From positions 1 through 59,792 of the forward strand of contig JAHXHS010000032.1 in NCBI GenBank assembly GCA_025656455.1: a stretch of 59,792 nt of DNA, written 5' to 3'. Origin of the DNA: Candidatus Thiodiazotropha sp. (ex Epidulcina cf. delphinae). Its GTDB lineage: Bacteria > Pseudomonadota > Gammaproteobacteria > Chromatiales > Chromatiaceae. The notes below the pieces were generated by a model. The model saw only the letters and a list, made by a program, of their open reading frames with translations, did not search any database and had not been told where the DNA came from. Shown one piece after another: positions 42,007-50,612 of the stretch. The position numbers were made by a program, and so were the translations under genes. How positions within the stretch are numbered: position 1 is the stretch's first letter; the number at the start of each line of letters is the position of its first letter.

Positions 42007-43337
42007 CGCAATCCCGGGATTTCGATTCGATAGATATTGGATCGGGAGGTCTCATCGGTCTCGCTAAACAACGCCTCCAGCCCGATATAGTAACGACCAG
42101 GGAACAACGGTGGCAGCAAGAACCCCTGATCATCGGCAAGGCGTTCAAACAGGACATCCTGCAGCCCGGCATCCCTTGCCAGGATCAGCCTGTAGCTCCA
42201 TGCTTCCGCCACGGGCGTCCAGCTGACAGCGATCCCGTTACCGTGGAACTGCGGGCGATGAAGCAGAAGAGCCGGCAAGGTGGGTCGCGGCGGCTCCAGC
42301 GATCCTGAAACAGGTTGCAGATCGAAACGGCTGAAGGCATCCTCCCCCTCAAGCCCTAACAGGTCAATACCCCTGACGCTAAACCGGTATTCACCGGCTG
42401 GGGGACGCGCCAGATCAGCGCGACCCGCTTCCACACGCCCCCTCGACAGCAGCTTCCCCACCGCATTCATCAATTGAAACCGATAATCCACGGCACCAGC
42501 CAAAACGGGCCATTCGAGGAGCAGGCGATCCCCTTCCGGCAGAACCCGTAATTCGCTCAAATCCGGTTTCAGTAACAATTTTCGCGGAGAGCGTGGGGCC
42601 TCACCCCGCTCGACCAGCGTCCCCTCTCCCGCGCTTAGCGACACCGTTTCGCCGGCAGCCGAAACAGCCACCTCCCCTTCGGTAACCTCGTGACGGGTTT
42701 GGGCGCCGTCGGCATCCACGAAAACCCTAAAATCGGTCCCCCGTACCAGGGTTACCGCAGCCGGGGTATGTATCTCATAGCGGGATTCCGGCTTCGCCAG
42801 GGGCCTTACCCGATTCTCCACACGCCCCCGTTGTAATCGAATACGGGTATCCAGCATGCCCATGCCGTGAAACGAGGAGAGGGCGTCAAAAACCACCTCG
42901 CTGTTCTCGCCGATCAGCAACAGGGAGTCATCGGCGAACTTCAGCGACACAGCGGAACCCGCACCGGTAGCGATCCGGTCTCCGGCATTCAGTAGGGTCT
43001 CTGCCTGCAACTTGGAGCGCTCATCTTTTCCCCTTCGTTGCAGGGTCGCCTCGCCGAGCACATGGCTGACCTTGACACCGGCAAGCACCTCCTTCAACCA
43101 ATCGATGGGGGCGCGGATCTCCGTACCGATGGGAATCTCACGATCCTTGTCGATGCTGTTGTAGACCTGCAACTGCTCCGGTGTGAATTCCGACTTGAGA
43201 AACCGCTCCGCCACCTGCGTGAGATTCTCACCCTCGCGCAATCGATAGGACCAGTCCTCCGACCAGGTCTGTGTCGATATAACCAAGGAGACAATGTATA
43301 AAACCAGGAAGGAGACTTTCCTTAACATGTCAATCAT
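42003..43337 (-). CDS. Periplasmic LysM-FecR protein
   Basis: A 444-residue secreted protein. Signal peptide about 1-26 (VSFLVLYIVSLVISTQTWSE). A LysM-like segment (YRLREGENLTQVAERFLKSE, about 31-50) suggests peptidoglycan binding. A FecR domain follows (SLKFADDSLLLIGENSEVVF; HTPAAVTLVRGTDFRVFVDA; GEVAVSAAGETVSLSAGEGT), then two FN3-like repeats (LLEWPVLAGAVDYRFQLMNA; ISWTPVAEAWSYRLILARDA-like). It is coupled to the CHASE2 kinase by an ATGA overlap and may relay a cell-envelope signal to the CHASE2 domain; this is inference from context. Confidence 0.88.
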   Translation of the reverse strand: MIDMLRKVSFLVLYIVSLVISTQTWSEDWSYRLREGENLTQVAERFLKSEFTPEQLQVYNSIDKDREIPIGTEIRAPIDWLKEVLAGVKVSHVLGEATLQRRGKDERSKLQAETLLNAGDRIATGAGSAVSLKFADDSLLLIGENSEVVFDALSSFHGMGMLDTRIRLQRGRVENRVRPLAKPESRYEIHTPAAVTLVRGTDFRVFVDADGAQTRHEVTEGEVAVSAAGETVSLSAGEGTLVERGEAPRSPRKLLLKPDLSELRVLPEGDRLLLEWPVLAGAVDYRFQLMNAVGKLLSRGRVEAGRADLARPPAGEYRFSVRGIDLLGLEGEDAFSRFDLQPVSGSLEPPRPTLPALLLHRPQFHGNGIAVSWTPVAEAWSYRLILARDAGLQDVLFERLADDQGFLLPPLFPGRYYIGLEALFSETDETSRSNIYRIEIPGLR

Positions 43338-43494
43338 TTATCAGCCACTACCTATAACAGCCGGACTAACTCTAGTCTATCCGATCGCAGGGGTATCAAT
43401 ATACTAGTGTCTGTTAACAGGCCCTAACCCGGCAGTGGTTTACCTACACTGAATGCTCTCACCGGAAAAGGAATCCGCTTCGAGCCTCATACCG

Positions 43495-44181
43495 TCAGGA
43501 CTGTTCTTCAAGCTGCTCAAGACGATAGCCCTGGTGATAGACCGCTTTCAAACGCCATCCGTTTTCCGGTGTCAGCCCGAGCTTGCGACGCAGACGACTG
43601 ATATGAGTATCCACGGTGCGCGTCATCAGACCGGGCCCAAAACCCCAGATGCTCTCCAGCAAATGATCCCGTGAAAGGAGACGACCGATATTGGTGAAGA
43701 GCATCCAGGCCAGCTGGAACTCTTTTTCGGTCATGTCGATCACCTCCCCGTTGACAGTGATGGTCTTGTTTTCCTTGTGCAGGGAAAAACCGTTGATCTC
43801 CAAGCGATCACGGCGGCCGCTATGGCGCCGCACCAGGGCCTTAACGCGCGCCAGCATGATTTCCCGGTTGACCGGTTTGGCCAAATAGTCGTCTGCTCCC
43901 TTCTCCAGGGCTTCGATGATATCCGCCTCCCCATCCCGATGGGTGATGAAAAAGACAGGAAGATCCCACTCCCGCTCGCTACGCAGCCAAGAGAGCACAT
44001 CGACACCGCTCTTCCCCGGCAACTCCCAATCCATGATCAGCAGATCGTAGGTTTCATAGCGCAGTTCGCGCATGAAGGCGTCAGCATTATCGAAGCTCCT
44101 GCAGATATAGCCTTCCGCCTCCAGCCACTCCTTCATGACCGCAGACTGCACCTTGTCATCTTCCAAATAGGCAATACGCAT
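43495..44181 (-). CDS. OmpR-family response regulator
   Basis: A 228-residue regulator. Receiver domain with acidic pocket YLEDD (6-10), phosphoacceptor Asp51 (LLIMDWELPGKSGVDVLSWL) and Lys in DYLAKPVNREIML. The winged-helix output domain has LSRDHLLESIWGFGPGLMTR and VDTHISRLRRKLGLTPENGW. It lies 157 nt upstream of the LysM-FecR and CHASE2 kinase genes, same strand, so the three form a likely signalling locus. Targets unknown; the OmpA-like and MscS genes upstream are candidates. Confidence 0.92.
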   Translation of the reverse strand: MRIAYLEDDKVQSAVMKEWLEAEGYICRSFDNADAFMRELRYETYDLLIMDWELPGKSGVDVLSWLRSEREWDLPVFFITHRDGEADIIEALEKGADDYLAKPVNREIMLARVKALVRRHSGRRDRLEINGFSLHKENKTITVNGEVIDMTEKEFQLAWMLFTNIGRLLSRDHLLESIWGFGPGLMTRTVDTHISRLRRKLGLTPENGWRLKAVYHQGYRLEQLEEQS

Positions 44182-44446
44182 AAATCACTCCCGTTCAGTA
44201 CGATGCCTAAGGGCCCGGCTTTACTTGGAAAAAATATAAGTGAGTCATGGAAGTCACTCCGATTTTTCTGGCTCCTCTTTAGCTGATTCAATGCAAAGAG
44301 CTGCAATCAGGAACTATCGGCGACCCCATTCTCAACTGCTGCAATAAGCCGCAAGCCCTTAAGGAAACGGGAAATCCAGTTTTTCCGTCTCCAGATCTGA
44401 TCTATCTCAAGCATGGAATAAATCAGTACTCCAAAAAAAAGGTGAT
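44182..44446. other. Intergenic region upstream of the response regulator
   Basis: No gene seen. Holds the likely promoter of the response regulator and, at its far end, the T-run of the terminator of the OmpA-like gene (AAAAAAAA at 44432-44439, read on the minus strand). Confidence 0.4.
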
Positions 44447-44487
44447 TTGCAAATAACGACGGCATACAATCCCACCGTTGTTATTTG
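44432..44487 (-). terminator. Intrinsic terminator of the OmpA-like gene
   Basis: GCAAATAACGACGG pairs with CCGTTGTTATTTGC across a 12-nt loop (one mismatch) at about 44448-44487, followed on the minus strand by a run of eight T. It lies some 20-75 nt after the OmpA-like stop codon. Confidence 0.8.
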
Positions 44488-44508
44488 CCTACCCATCGTG
44501 GCAATCAT

Positions 44509-45324
44509 TCAATCCAGCTTGAGTTCCACACGGCGATTCCGGGCGCGACCTTCCGCCGATGAGTTGTCCGCTACCGGAGAACTCTCCCCCATCCCCTTGG
44601 CGGTGAAGAGGCTGCTATCGATTCCTTTACCGGCGAGGTAATCGGCAACCGCCGCTGCGCGCCTCTCGGATAGTCGCTGGTTATAGGCTGCTGAACCGGT
44701 GGAATCGGTATGCCCGATGACCGCTATCGACTTGATATCCTCGCGGGCCTTGAGAGATGCCGCAACCTGATCGAGCGTTGCCGTATAGTCTGCACTCACC
44801 TGATCGCTGTCGAGTTCAAACCGGATATTCTCCAACACGATCTGCACCGCGCAACCCTGCGGGGTTACGGTCGCCCCGGCTGGGGTATTTGGGCAATTGT
44901 CCTTGCTATCCACCACCCCGTCGCTGTCCTTGTCCAATTCACAACCCCTGCTATCCACCTCAACGCCGCGCGGTGTGTTCAGGCAATCGTCATCGGCATC
45001 GATCACCCCATCGCCATCGCTGTCCAGGGCACAGCCTTTTCCATCGACCGTGACACCCGCGGCAGTGCCAGGACATTGATCTCGGCTGTCCACTACCCCG
45101 TCGTTATCGGCATCGCCCTCCGCCATCGCCTGCCGCTCACCGAAGCAGGAGAGATCGGCAGGTTCCTTGTCACGATAGTTTGCAGTCCAGCATTCGCCAT
45201 AACTGGTGCGCCAAACGCCTCCGGCTCCGTCATAGGCCAATCCCTTCTCAGCCATTACATGGGTGCTGAACAAAATTGGGGTAACGGCCAGGACCAGGGA
45301 AAGTCTTGTACTTTTCATATGCAT
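44509..45324 (-). CDS. OmpA-family protein with thrombospondin type 3 repeats
   Basis: A 271-residue envelope protein. Signal peptide about 1-25 (LSLVLAVTPILFSTHVMA). Three acidic calcium-binding repeats of type DxDxDGVxDxxDxCPxT (DADNDGVVDSRDQCPGT; DSDGDGVIDADDDCLNTPRG; DKDSDGVVDSKDNCPNTPAG) at about 71-155. C-terminal OmpA domain (IAVIGHTDSTGSAAYNQRLS; ARNRRVELKLD) binds peptidoglycan. There is no room for an eight-strand barrel, so it is a periplasmic or lipoprotein-like linker; the early region (SYGECWTANYRDKE) is common in such proteins. Confidence 0.93.
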   Translation of the reverse strand: MHMKSTRLSLVLAVTPILFSTHVMAEKGLAYDGAGGVWRTSYGECWTANYRDKEPADLSCFGERQAMAEGDADNDGVVDSRDQCPGTAAGVTVDGKGCALDSDGDGVIDADDDCLNTPRGVEVDSRGCELDKDSDGVVDSKDNCPNTPAGATVTPQGCAVQIVLENIRFELDSDQVSADYTATLDQVAASLKAREDIKSIAVIGHTDSTGSAAYNQRLSERRAAAVADYLAGKGIDSSLFTAKGMGESSPVADNSSAEGRARNRRVELKLD

Positions 45325-45369
45325 AACTCCATTAAAATAAACGGCTTAATCCTAAGGCCGCCGACAAGG

Positions 45370-46188
45370 TCAAGCAGCCGCATCTTGAAACAGATGAACA
45401 TCCCGCTGTGGATAAGGGATACTGATACCCTCCTTGTCGAAGGTGGTCTTGATGGCTTCGAGCAGGTCAGCCCGGGTAGTCCAATAGTCACTGGACTTGA
45501 CCCAAGGGCGGACCGCGAAATCGACACTGCTTTCACCCAGCTCCAGCAGCATGACGGTTGGCGCCGGCTCCTTCAAAACAGTCTCCTCCGCCTCAAGGAT
45601 CCCCATGATCAGGTCGCGCGCCTTTTTGATATCGTCGGTGTAACCGATGCCGATGACCAGGTCGATGCGGCGAGTCTCCCTGGCGGAGTAGTTGATGATC
45701 GTGTCGCTGTAGATCTGCGCATTGGGCATGGTTATCTCTCGGTTGTCGCCTGTCCTGAGCACACTATGGAAAATGCGAATATCCTCCACCACACCCGATA
45801 CACCCCCGGCCTCCACGAAGTCACCCAATTTGAAAGGACGAAAGATAATCAACATCACCCCAGCCGCAAAACTGGTCAGGGAATCCTTCAACGCCAAGCC
45901 GACCGCCAAGCCGGCAGCGCCCAGGATGGCCAGCGCGGAAGTGGTGTTGACACCCAATTGCTCCAAGGCGGCAAGGACGACGACAGCCAACAGCGCCGCA
46001 TAGGCGATATTGCCCAGAAAGCTGACCAGCATCTGGTCGATCGCCCCCTTGATCATGATCTTTTCGAGGGTCTTGGTCAGCACCCGGGCGAGCCAGCGCC
46101 CAATGATGAACACCAACAGCGCCATCATGACTTTAGTGCCCCAGGGAATAACATAGCTATTCATCAAGGTGTCGAGCGAAAGTTCCAT
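45370..46188 (-). CDS. mscS: Small-conductance mechanosensitive channel (MscS family)
   Basis: A 272-residue channel close to E. coli MscS in length. Three N-terminal membrane helices; the pore helix TM3 is ALAILGAAGLAVGLALKDSL (about 82-101), followed by FAAGVMLIIFRPFKLGDFVE, the hallmark TM3b and beta-domain entry. The vestibule domain ends at residue 272. I chose ATG 46188 (MELSLDTLMNSYV), preceded by GGGAGAGA. It releases solutes on osmotic downshock. Confidence 0.95.
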   Translation of the reverse strand: MELSLDTLMNSYVIPWGTKVMMALLVFIIGRWLARVLTKTLEKIMIKGAIDQMLVSFLGNIAYAALLAVVVLAALEQLGVNTTSALAILGAAGLAVGLALKDSLTSFAAGVMLIIFRPFKLGDFVEAGGVSGVVEDIRIFHSVLRTGDNREITMPNAQIYSDTIINYSARETRRIDLVIGIGYTDDIKKARDLIMGILEAEETVLKEPAPTVMLLELGESSVDFAVRPWVKSSDYWTTRADLLEAIKTTFDKEGISIPYPQRDVHLFQDAAA

Positions 46189-46626
46189 AGTGTCTCTCCC
46201 AATCAATTCTTTATCTGTTCTATCCGTTACCCGGCTGCAAGCGTTACACCACACGAGTGCTCAGGTGTCGCACCAACAGTGGCCGGGATCATTGAAGCAA
46301 AAAAGCCAATCAGATATACCACAAGGAATGCACTGTTTAATTACCCAGAATCATCCTGCCAGGCAAATTCAAGCCACCCCATATCCTGATCATTCAGGTT
46401 AGCCCTTCCGCAGGAGAGCGATTTGTCGTCAACGCCTCCAAAGACGCTCAACATGATTCTCGCGATCGCCAGCTTAGGGCAATCTCATACATCAAATAAA
46501 GTATGAGCCTGTAAAGAATTGTTAACTTGCTGTAACAGTTTCCTCGATTGTCTTCTCAGCAACGCCTGAAGAGTAAACAAATTCGATAAAATTCGGCTAA
46601 AATCATGGCATATCAACGACAAGAAG
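46189..46626. other. Intergenic region with a solo CTAG-element end
   Basis: No gene seen. At 46242-46256 CGTTACACCACACGAG matches the right end of the element at 1055-1219 with CTAG changed to CGAG, followed by TGCTC as in the 1220 and 51056 regions. Elsewhere nothing is recognised; promoters for the divergent mscS and HugZ-like genes must be here. Confidence 0.5.
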
Positions 46627-47349
46627 ATGAATAACGTGACTTCCACGGATGAACTGATCTACGCCGTTCAAATACTTTTGTCCGACAGTTTTCGCGGCCT
46701 GCTGGCAACCCACTCTGCCAAATACCCGGGTTACCCTTTCGGCTCGCTGTTGCCGATCTGCCGGGACACCAAAGGCAATCCATTACTGCTGATCTCCCAT
46801 CTGGCGCAGCACACGCGAAACCTGCAAGCCGATCCCCTCTGCTCCCTTACACTCATCGAAGCAGGTAACGGCGATGTACAGCAGATGGCTAGACTAACCT
46901 GCCTCGCCCAGGCCGAGCCGGTCAATTCGACCTCAACGGCAGAACGCTATTTTCGTTACTATCCGGATACCCGCCGGTTTCACAAAGAACTCAACTTTCA
47001 CTTTTATCGCCTGATAACCAAGCAGTTTTACTTCATAGGCGGTTTTGGCTCCGCGCGCTGGTTTGACACTGACAGGATCCAGACCCCTGTCCCCTTCTCC
47101 ACACCGGACGAAGCGGAGATACTCTATCAATTGAACGCCCACGACCATGACCTGCTGAAACGCTTCGCAGGCAGACACGGGATAGTCGATGCCTCTTCCA
47201 CTGACGCCATCGGCGCGGACCCGTTCGGACTGGACATCCGGCAGGGCTCGAACCTGCATCGCATCCATTTCAACGCCACCTACGACAGCAAGAGCGATCT
47301 TTTACAATATCTGTCGTCAGCTTCAACCGACGCCCCCAGAGCGCAATAA
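46627..47349 (+). CDS. HugZ-like heme/FMN-binding split-barrel protein
   Basis: A 240-residue protein of the pyridoxamine phosphate oxidase-like split-barrel family. The barrel spans about 10-150 (FRGLLATHSAKYPGYPFGSL; LLISHLAQHTRNLQADPLCS; YFIGGFGSARWFD), and the DUF2470-like C-terminal domain about 160-235 (LNAHDHDLLKRFAGRH; ADPFGLDIRQGSNLHRIHF). HugZ relatives bind or degrade heme; the C-terminal Asn/His-rich NAHDHD is the usual MNADHxD motif. No heme uptake genes are adjacent, so the role is tentative. Confidence 0.8.
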   Translation: MNNVTSTDELIYAVQILLSDSFRGLLATHSAKYPGYPFGSLLPICRDTKGNPLLLISHLAQHTRNLQADPLCSLTLIEAGNGDVQQMARLTCLAQAEPVNSTSTAERYFRYYPDTRRFHKELNFHFYRLITKQFYFIGGFGSARWFDTDRIQTPVPFSTPDEAEILYQLNAHDHDLLKRFAGRHGIVDASSTDAIGADPFGLDIRQGSNLHRIHFNATYDSKSDLLQYLSSASTDAPRAQ

Positions 47350-47445
47350 CCGGAAATTCCTTGGGGTGGATCTTAAACGGCAATTGACCATAAACTTGTG
47401 CCTGACAATAACCAACTGTTTAACTTGGTAATAAGAGCAGGACAG

Positions 47446-47745
47446 ATGAATGTTGATATTCCAGATCGCGACGGAGACGGTTATCTCACCGACATGAGTG
47501 CATGGTCCCCTGAAATCGCCAAGGCCATGGCGGATGCGGACAACTTTGATCTCGGTGATGAGAAGTGGGAACAGATCCTCAAGGCCAGGGAGTACTACGA
47601 CGAATTCAACGTGGTGCCACCGATCCGCAAGTTCTCCAAATACCTGGGCGCCGACCAAAAAGCGATGTTCAAACTCTGGCTTACCGGCCCGATGAAGCCG
47701 ATAACCAAATATGGCGGACTACCAAAACCCACCGGCTGTGTCTGA
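47446..47745 (+). CDS. tusE: TusE/DsrC-family sulfur relay protein
   Basis: A 99-residue protein. DGDGYLTDMSAWSPEIAKAM, LGDEKWEQILKAREYYDEFN and the C-terminal arm GLPKPTGCV identify the DsrC/TusE family. Only the penultimate Cys97 is present; the second arm cysteine of true DsrC, about ten residues earlier, is absent (PITKYGG there). It is therefore TusE-like, an acceptor of persulfide (for example for 2-thiouridine tRNA modification), rather than the DsrAB substrate. ATG 47446 gives the family N-terminus. Related sulfur genes are not adjacent. Confidence 0.88.
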   Translation: MNVDIPDRDGDGYLTDMSAWSPEIAKAMADADNFDLGDEKWEQILKAREYYDEFNVVPPIRKFSKYLGADQKAMFKLWLTGPMKPITKYGGLPKPTGCV

Positions 47746-47860
47746 CTCTCCATGGATAGACGAATAGATTAACCCGTGAGCGAAGCGAACACCGAAACTC
47801 AAAACTTAAAACTCAACACTCAAAACTCCCCACCCCTCTCCCCAACAAGCTTTCTCCCGC

Positions 47861-47907
47861 CACTCAGCTCCGTTAACATACTCGGTTTTATTCGTCGGAG
47901 CTGAGTG
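47861..47907 (+). promoter_or_regulatory. Hairpin burying the ribosome site of the EgtB-like gene
   Basis: CACTCAGCTCCG (47861-47872) pairs perfectly with CGGAGCTGAGTG (47896-47907), a 12-bp stem with a 23-nt loop ending 1 nt before ATG 47909. The only Shine-Dalgarno-like GGAG (47897-47900) is inside the stem, so translation should depend on opening of this RNA structure. Confidence 0.6.
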
Positions 47908-47908
47908 T

Positions 47909-49108
47909 ATGACTTCAACAGCCATTCTCGGTCAATGGAGCGATTTGCACGAGATGCAGGTGCATCTCCTGAAATCCGTGCCTGCCGGGGATGCAGCCAG
48001 GCAATTTCACCCGCAACTCGCCTCCCTCAACTGGTATTTTGGACGTGGTGTCTATCTCGAACTGTATTGGCTCCGAGAAGTGTTGGAGGGCGACGACGAC
48101 CTAACCCGAAGAATCCATCACCTGTTCAGGCCGGACCAACTCACCCTGCCGCAGCAGTGCGCCCAGCTACCGCCTGTCGACCATCTGTTGCATTGGGGAA
48201 CGGAAATCCGTGACGAACACCTGAGACGGCTCGCCACCCCCGGCGCCTTGCCTGACCATGCGTTACTGCACAACGACCGTCTCTCTTGGCACCTCCTGCA
48301 AGAGCAGGCCAAATGCTACGAGACCATGCTGACGGTCTTAAACCAACGCATGCTGAAGCGCCAGACTCCGTGTCATGCCTGCGCTTCACCGCTTCAGGCC
48401 GAGATGCCTCGCTGGGAGACTAAGGAACTCTCCCAGGGTCACTATCGTATCGGCGCGAGAAACGATTCCCGCGCCTACGATAACGAACTTCCGCCGCAAG
48501 CGATTGAACTGAGCGGCTTTCGCATTGCCCTGACACCGGTCTCGAATGCGCAATACCTCGCATTCATGCAGGCTGGCGGCTACCGGGAGAGGAGCCATTG
48601 GGACCAAGCGGGTTGGCAGTGGCTTGATGAACGACAATCCCACCACCCCGAATATTGGCGCCGGGACAACAATGGAAACTGGTGCGAAATCGCCATCAAC
48701 GGCGATACCCACCTGCCTGCGCAAGAGCCGGTTACCGGCATCAGTCTCCACGAGGCGCGGGCCTTTGCCAATTGGATCGGCAAACAGAGCAGCGATTATG
48801 CCGGGGCGGTCGTTCAGCACGAATATCAGTGGGAGATGGCGGCACGCACTGGCGTGCTGACTCACACCGGCCGGGCTTGGGAATGGTGCAGCAATGCCTT
48901 TCACGGCTATCCTGAATTCCAACCTTTTCCCGATACCACCGTCTCCGCCGATGACTTCGATCAGAGACACTTCTCCCTACGAGGAGGTAGTCTGCATACC
49001 CAACCACTACTGCGGCGATCCAGTTTCCGCAACCGGGCCTTGCCTTCGGATCATCACCACTTCACAACCACCCGATTGGTCTTTCCGGCGCGACACCACT
49101 GGAACTAA
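47909..49108 (+). CDS. EgtB/SUMF1-like protein lacking the iron-binding histidines
   Basis: A 399-residue protein with the DinB-like plus formylglycine-enzyme (SUMF1) layout of EgtB and related C-S bond-forming iron enzymes. The C-terminal domain is well kept: FRIALTPVSNAQYLAFMQAG, ISLHEARAFANWIG, RAWEWCSNAFHGYPEFQPFP and FSLRGGSLHTQPLLRRSSFR. In the N-terminal domain the usual WHxGH is WYFGR (42-46) and the usual HEEQHQE is EQAKCYE (132-138), so all three iron ligands are replaced. It should not be an ordinary EgtB; it may be a binding or regulatory paralogue. A hairpin covers its ribosome site. Confidence 0.82.
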   Translation: MTSTAILGQWSDLHEMQVHLLKSVPAGDAARQFHPQLASLNWYFGRGVYLELYWLREVLEGDDDLTRRIHHLFRPDQLTLPQQCAQLPPVDHLLHWGTEIRDEHLRRLATPGALPDHALLHNDRLSWHLLQEQAKCYETMLTVLNQRMLKRQTPCHACASPLQAEMPRWETKELSQGHYRIGARNDSRAYDNELPPQAIELSGFRIALTPVSNAQYLAFMQAGGYRERSHWDQAGWQWLDERQSHHPEYWRRDNNGNWCEIAINGDTHLPAQEPVTGISLHEARAFANWIGKQSSDYAGAVVQHEYQWEMAARTGVLTHTGRAWEWCSNAFHGYPEFQPFPDTTVSADDFDQRHFSLRGGSLHTQPLLRRSSFRNRALPSDHHHFTTTRLVFPARHHWN

Positions 49109-49539
49109 CCCGTATTTCTTACCAGGATATATGATTTTTGAGGAAGCTGGCGAAGCACCCCAAGGGCACTTCCTTCGGGAAGCCTTGGATCACCTGAGTG
49201 GCTCCCTTCGAGCGCTCTCAACCGCTTACCTTCGACTCGCCCGCAGGGAGCCACCCAGTAGAGTGTCCATTTCAATATCCATTCGAATCTCAGGTAATTT
49301 TGAGTGGATATCTAAAAATATTCTTATATATCAACCAGTTAAAATTGCATTTATTGCGTTTCCCTACGTGCTTTGCATTAAAAAGTCCTGTTTATGGGCG
49401 AGGTTCATGACGAATCGGGGAACCAGGTTCGCCAATTATGCGACGAACACCACATCCGCGAACGAATCAACTAAAGAATCAGGTAAAACTGCCACCAAAC
49501 CGGTTAGAGAACTTGCAGTTAAAGGACATTCAGTCTCAC
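49109..49539. repeat. Intergenic region with a dispersed repeat (copy at 49248-49313)
   Basis: Bases 49248-49313 resemble 51089-51154: both share GAGCCACCCAGTAGA and the exact AATCTCAGGTAATTTTGA, with GGAT-type flanks that pair as a short dyad (ATCCATTC...TGAGTGGAT). A dyad GGAAGC...GCTTCC type is also seen near 49140-49185. No gene seen. Upstream of the small gene at 49540, the phrase AAAGGACAT is its ribosome site. Confidence 0.55.
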
Positions 49540-49776
49540 ATGGGAATCAACTCAATCACAGGACCGGCGCTTCAAGGGATTCAAAAAGGATTCCAGGGCA
49601 TGCGTCGAGTGGCATCAGAGATCGCCAGCGCCCAACAGACCAACCCAGCCAAGCCGACGGACCTCTCCCGCGCCATGGTCGAACTGAAGCAGCACGCCAA
49701 TCAGACCAAGGCACAGGTCAAGACCCTGAAGACAGCCAACGATATGCTTGGCACGCTGTTCGACGAGCGGGTCTAA
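49540..49776 (+). CDS. Small protein with flagellar rod-like C-terminus
   Basis: A 78-residue protein. The C-terminal half, LSRAMVELKQHANQTKAQVK and TLKTANDMLGTLFDERV, resembles the end of flagellar rod/hook proteins (FlgG-type: MVxMIxAQRAYEANxKVIKT then DxMLGTLL) but lacks the rest of such a protein. No flagellar genes are nearby. It runs convergent with nadC with a 4-nt overlap. Function unknown; it could form a coiled coil. Confidence 0.65.
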   Translation: MGINSITGPALQGIQKGFQGMRRVASEIASAQQTNPAKPTDLSRAMVELKQHANQTKAQVKTLKTANDMLGTLFDERV

Positions 49777-50612
49777 ACAAACAGCATCGACAGATCCACA
49801 GCCCTAACATCCTTGGTCAATGCCCCCACGGAAATATCATCCACACCCGTCTCGGCAATGACGCGAATGGTCTGGAGATCGACACCACCCGATGCCTCTA
49901 GCCTGGCCTGTCCGGCATTCAATTTCACCGCTTCTTTCAGCATCCACGGTTCGAAGTTGTCCAGCAGCACCCTTCGGGCTTCGGCTGCGAGTGCTTCCTT
50001 AAGTTCTTCCAAGGATTCGACTTCGATCTCTATGCTCACACCTGCCGGGGCGGTTTCCCTGGCCTTCGCCAGGGCGGCGGCAACCGATCCCGCCACCCGC
50101 ACATGATTCTCCTTGATCAAAACGGCATCATACAAACCCACCCGGTGGTTGTGACAACCGCCACAGGTCACCGCATATTTCTGCTGCAGTCTGAGTCCGG
50201 GAATGGTTTTACGGGTATCCAGAATTTTGACCCCGGTTCCGCTCACTGCTTCGGCATAACGGCGCGCAACCGTTGCTGTCCCGGACAGGGTCTGCAGATA
50301 ATTCAACACCGTACGCTCACCACTCAACAGTGAACGGCTATTGCCACGCAGCCGGCAAATGACCTGATCCGGGGCGATCGGGTCGCCATCCGCGGCCCGC
50401 CAATCGATCGTAATTGTCGGGTCGAGCTGACGATAGACCTCATCGGCCCAGTCGACACCGCAGAGTACGGCGCTCTCCCGACAGAGAATCCGCGCTTCAA
50501 CCTCGGCATGCTCATCCAGCAGCCTTGCGGTAAGGTCACCACTCCCCAGATCCTCAACCAGCGCCTGTCTGACCTGGTTGCTGATCAGCGACCTTTCCGG
50601 CAATGCACTCAT
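49773..50612 (-). CDS. nadC: Nicotinate-nucleotide pyrophosphorylase (carboxylating)
   Basis: A 279-residue enzyme that makes nicotinate mononucleotide from quinolinate and PRPP. ILDTRKTIPGLRLQQKYAVT with CGGCHNHRVGLYDAVLIKEN (about 137-176) forms the quinolinate site; IEIEVESLEELKEAL and LDNFEPWMLKEAV complete the barrel; EASGGVDLQTIRVIAETGVD holds the phosphate loop. The start overlaps the FKBP gene stop by 4 nt. nadC near ampD is the Pseudomonas-type order. Confidence 0.96.
   Translation of the reverse strand: MSALPERSLISNQVRQALVEDLGSGDLTARLLDEHAEVEARILCRESAVLCGVDWADEVYRQLDPTITIDWRAADGDPIAPDQVICRLRGNSRSLLSGERTVLNYLQTLSGTATVARRYAEAVSGTGVKILDTRKTIPGLRLQQKYAVTCGGCHNHRVGLYDAVLIKENHVRVAGSVAAALAKARETAPAGVSIEIEVESLEELKEALAAEARRVLLDNFEPWMLKEAVKLNAGQARLEASGGVDLQTIRVIAETGVDDISVGALTKDVRAVDLSMLFV

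Noticed and set aside
44710..46389. 559-codon plus-strand frame across the OmpA-like and mscS genes
   Set aside because: Antisense to two well-supported genes on the other strand; no domain visible.
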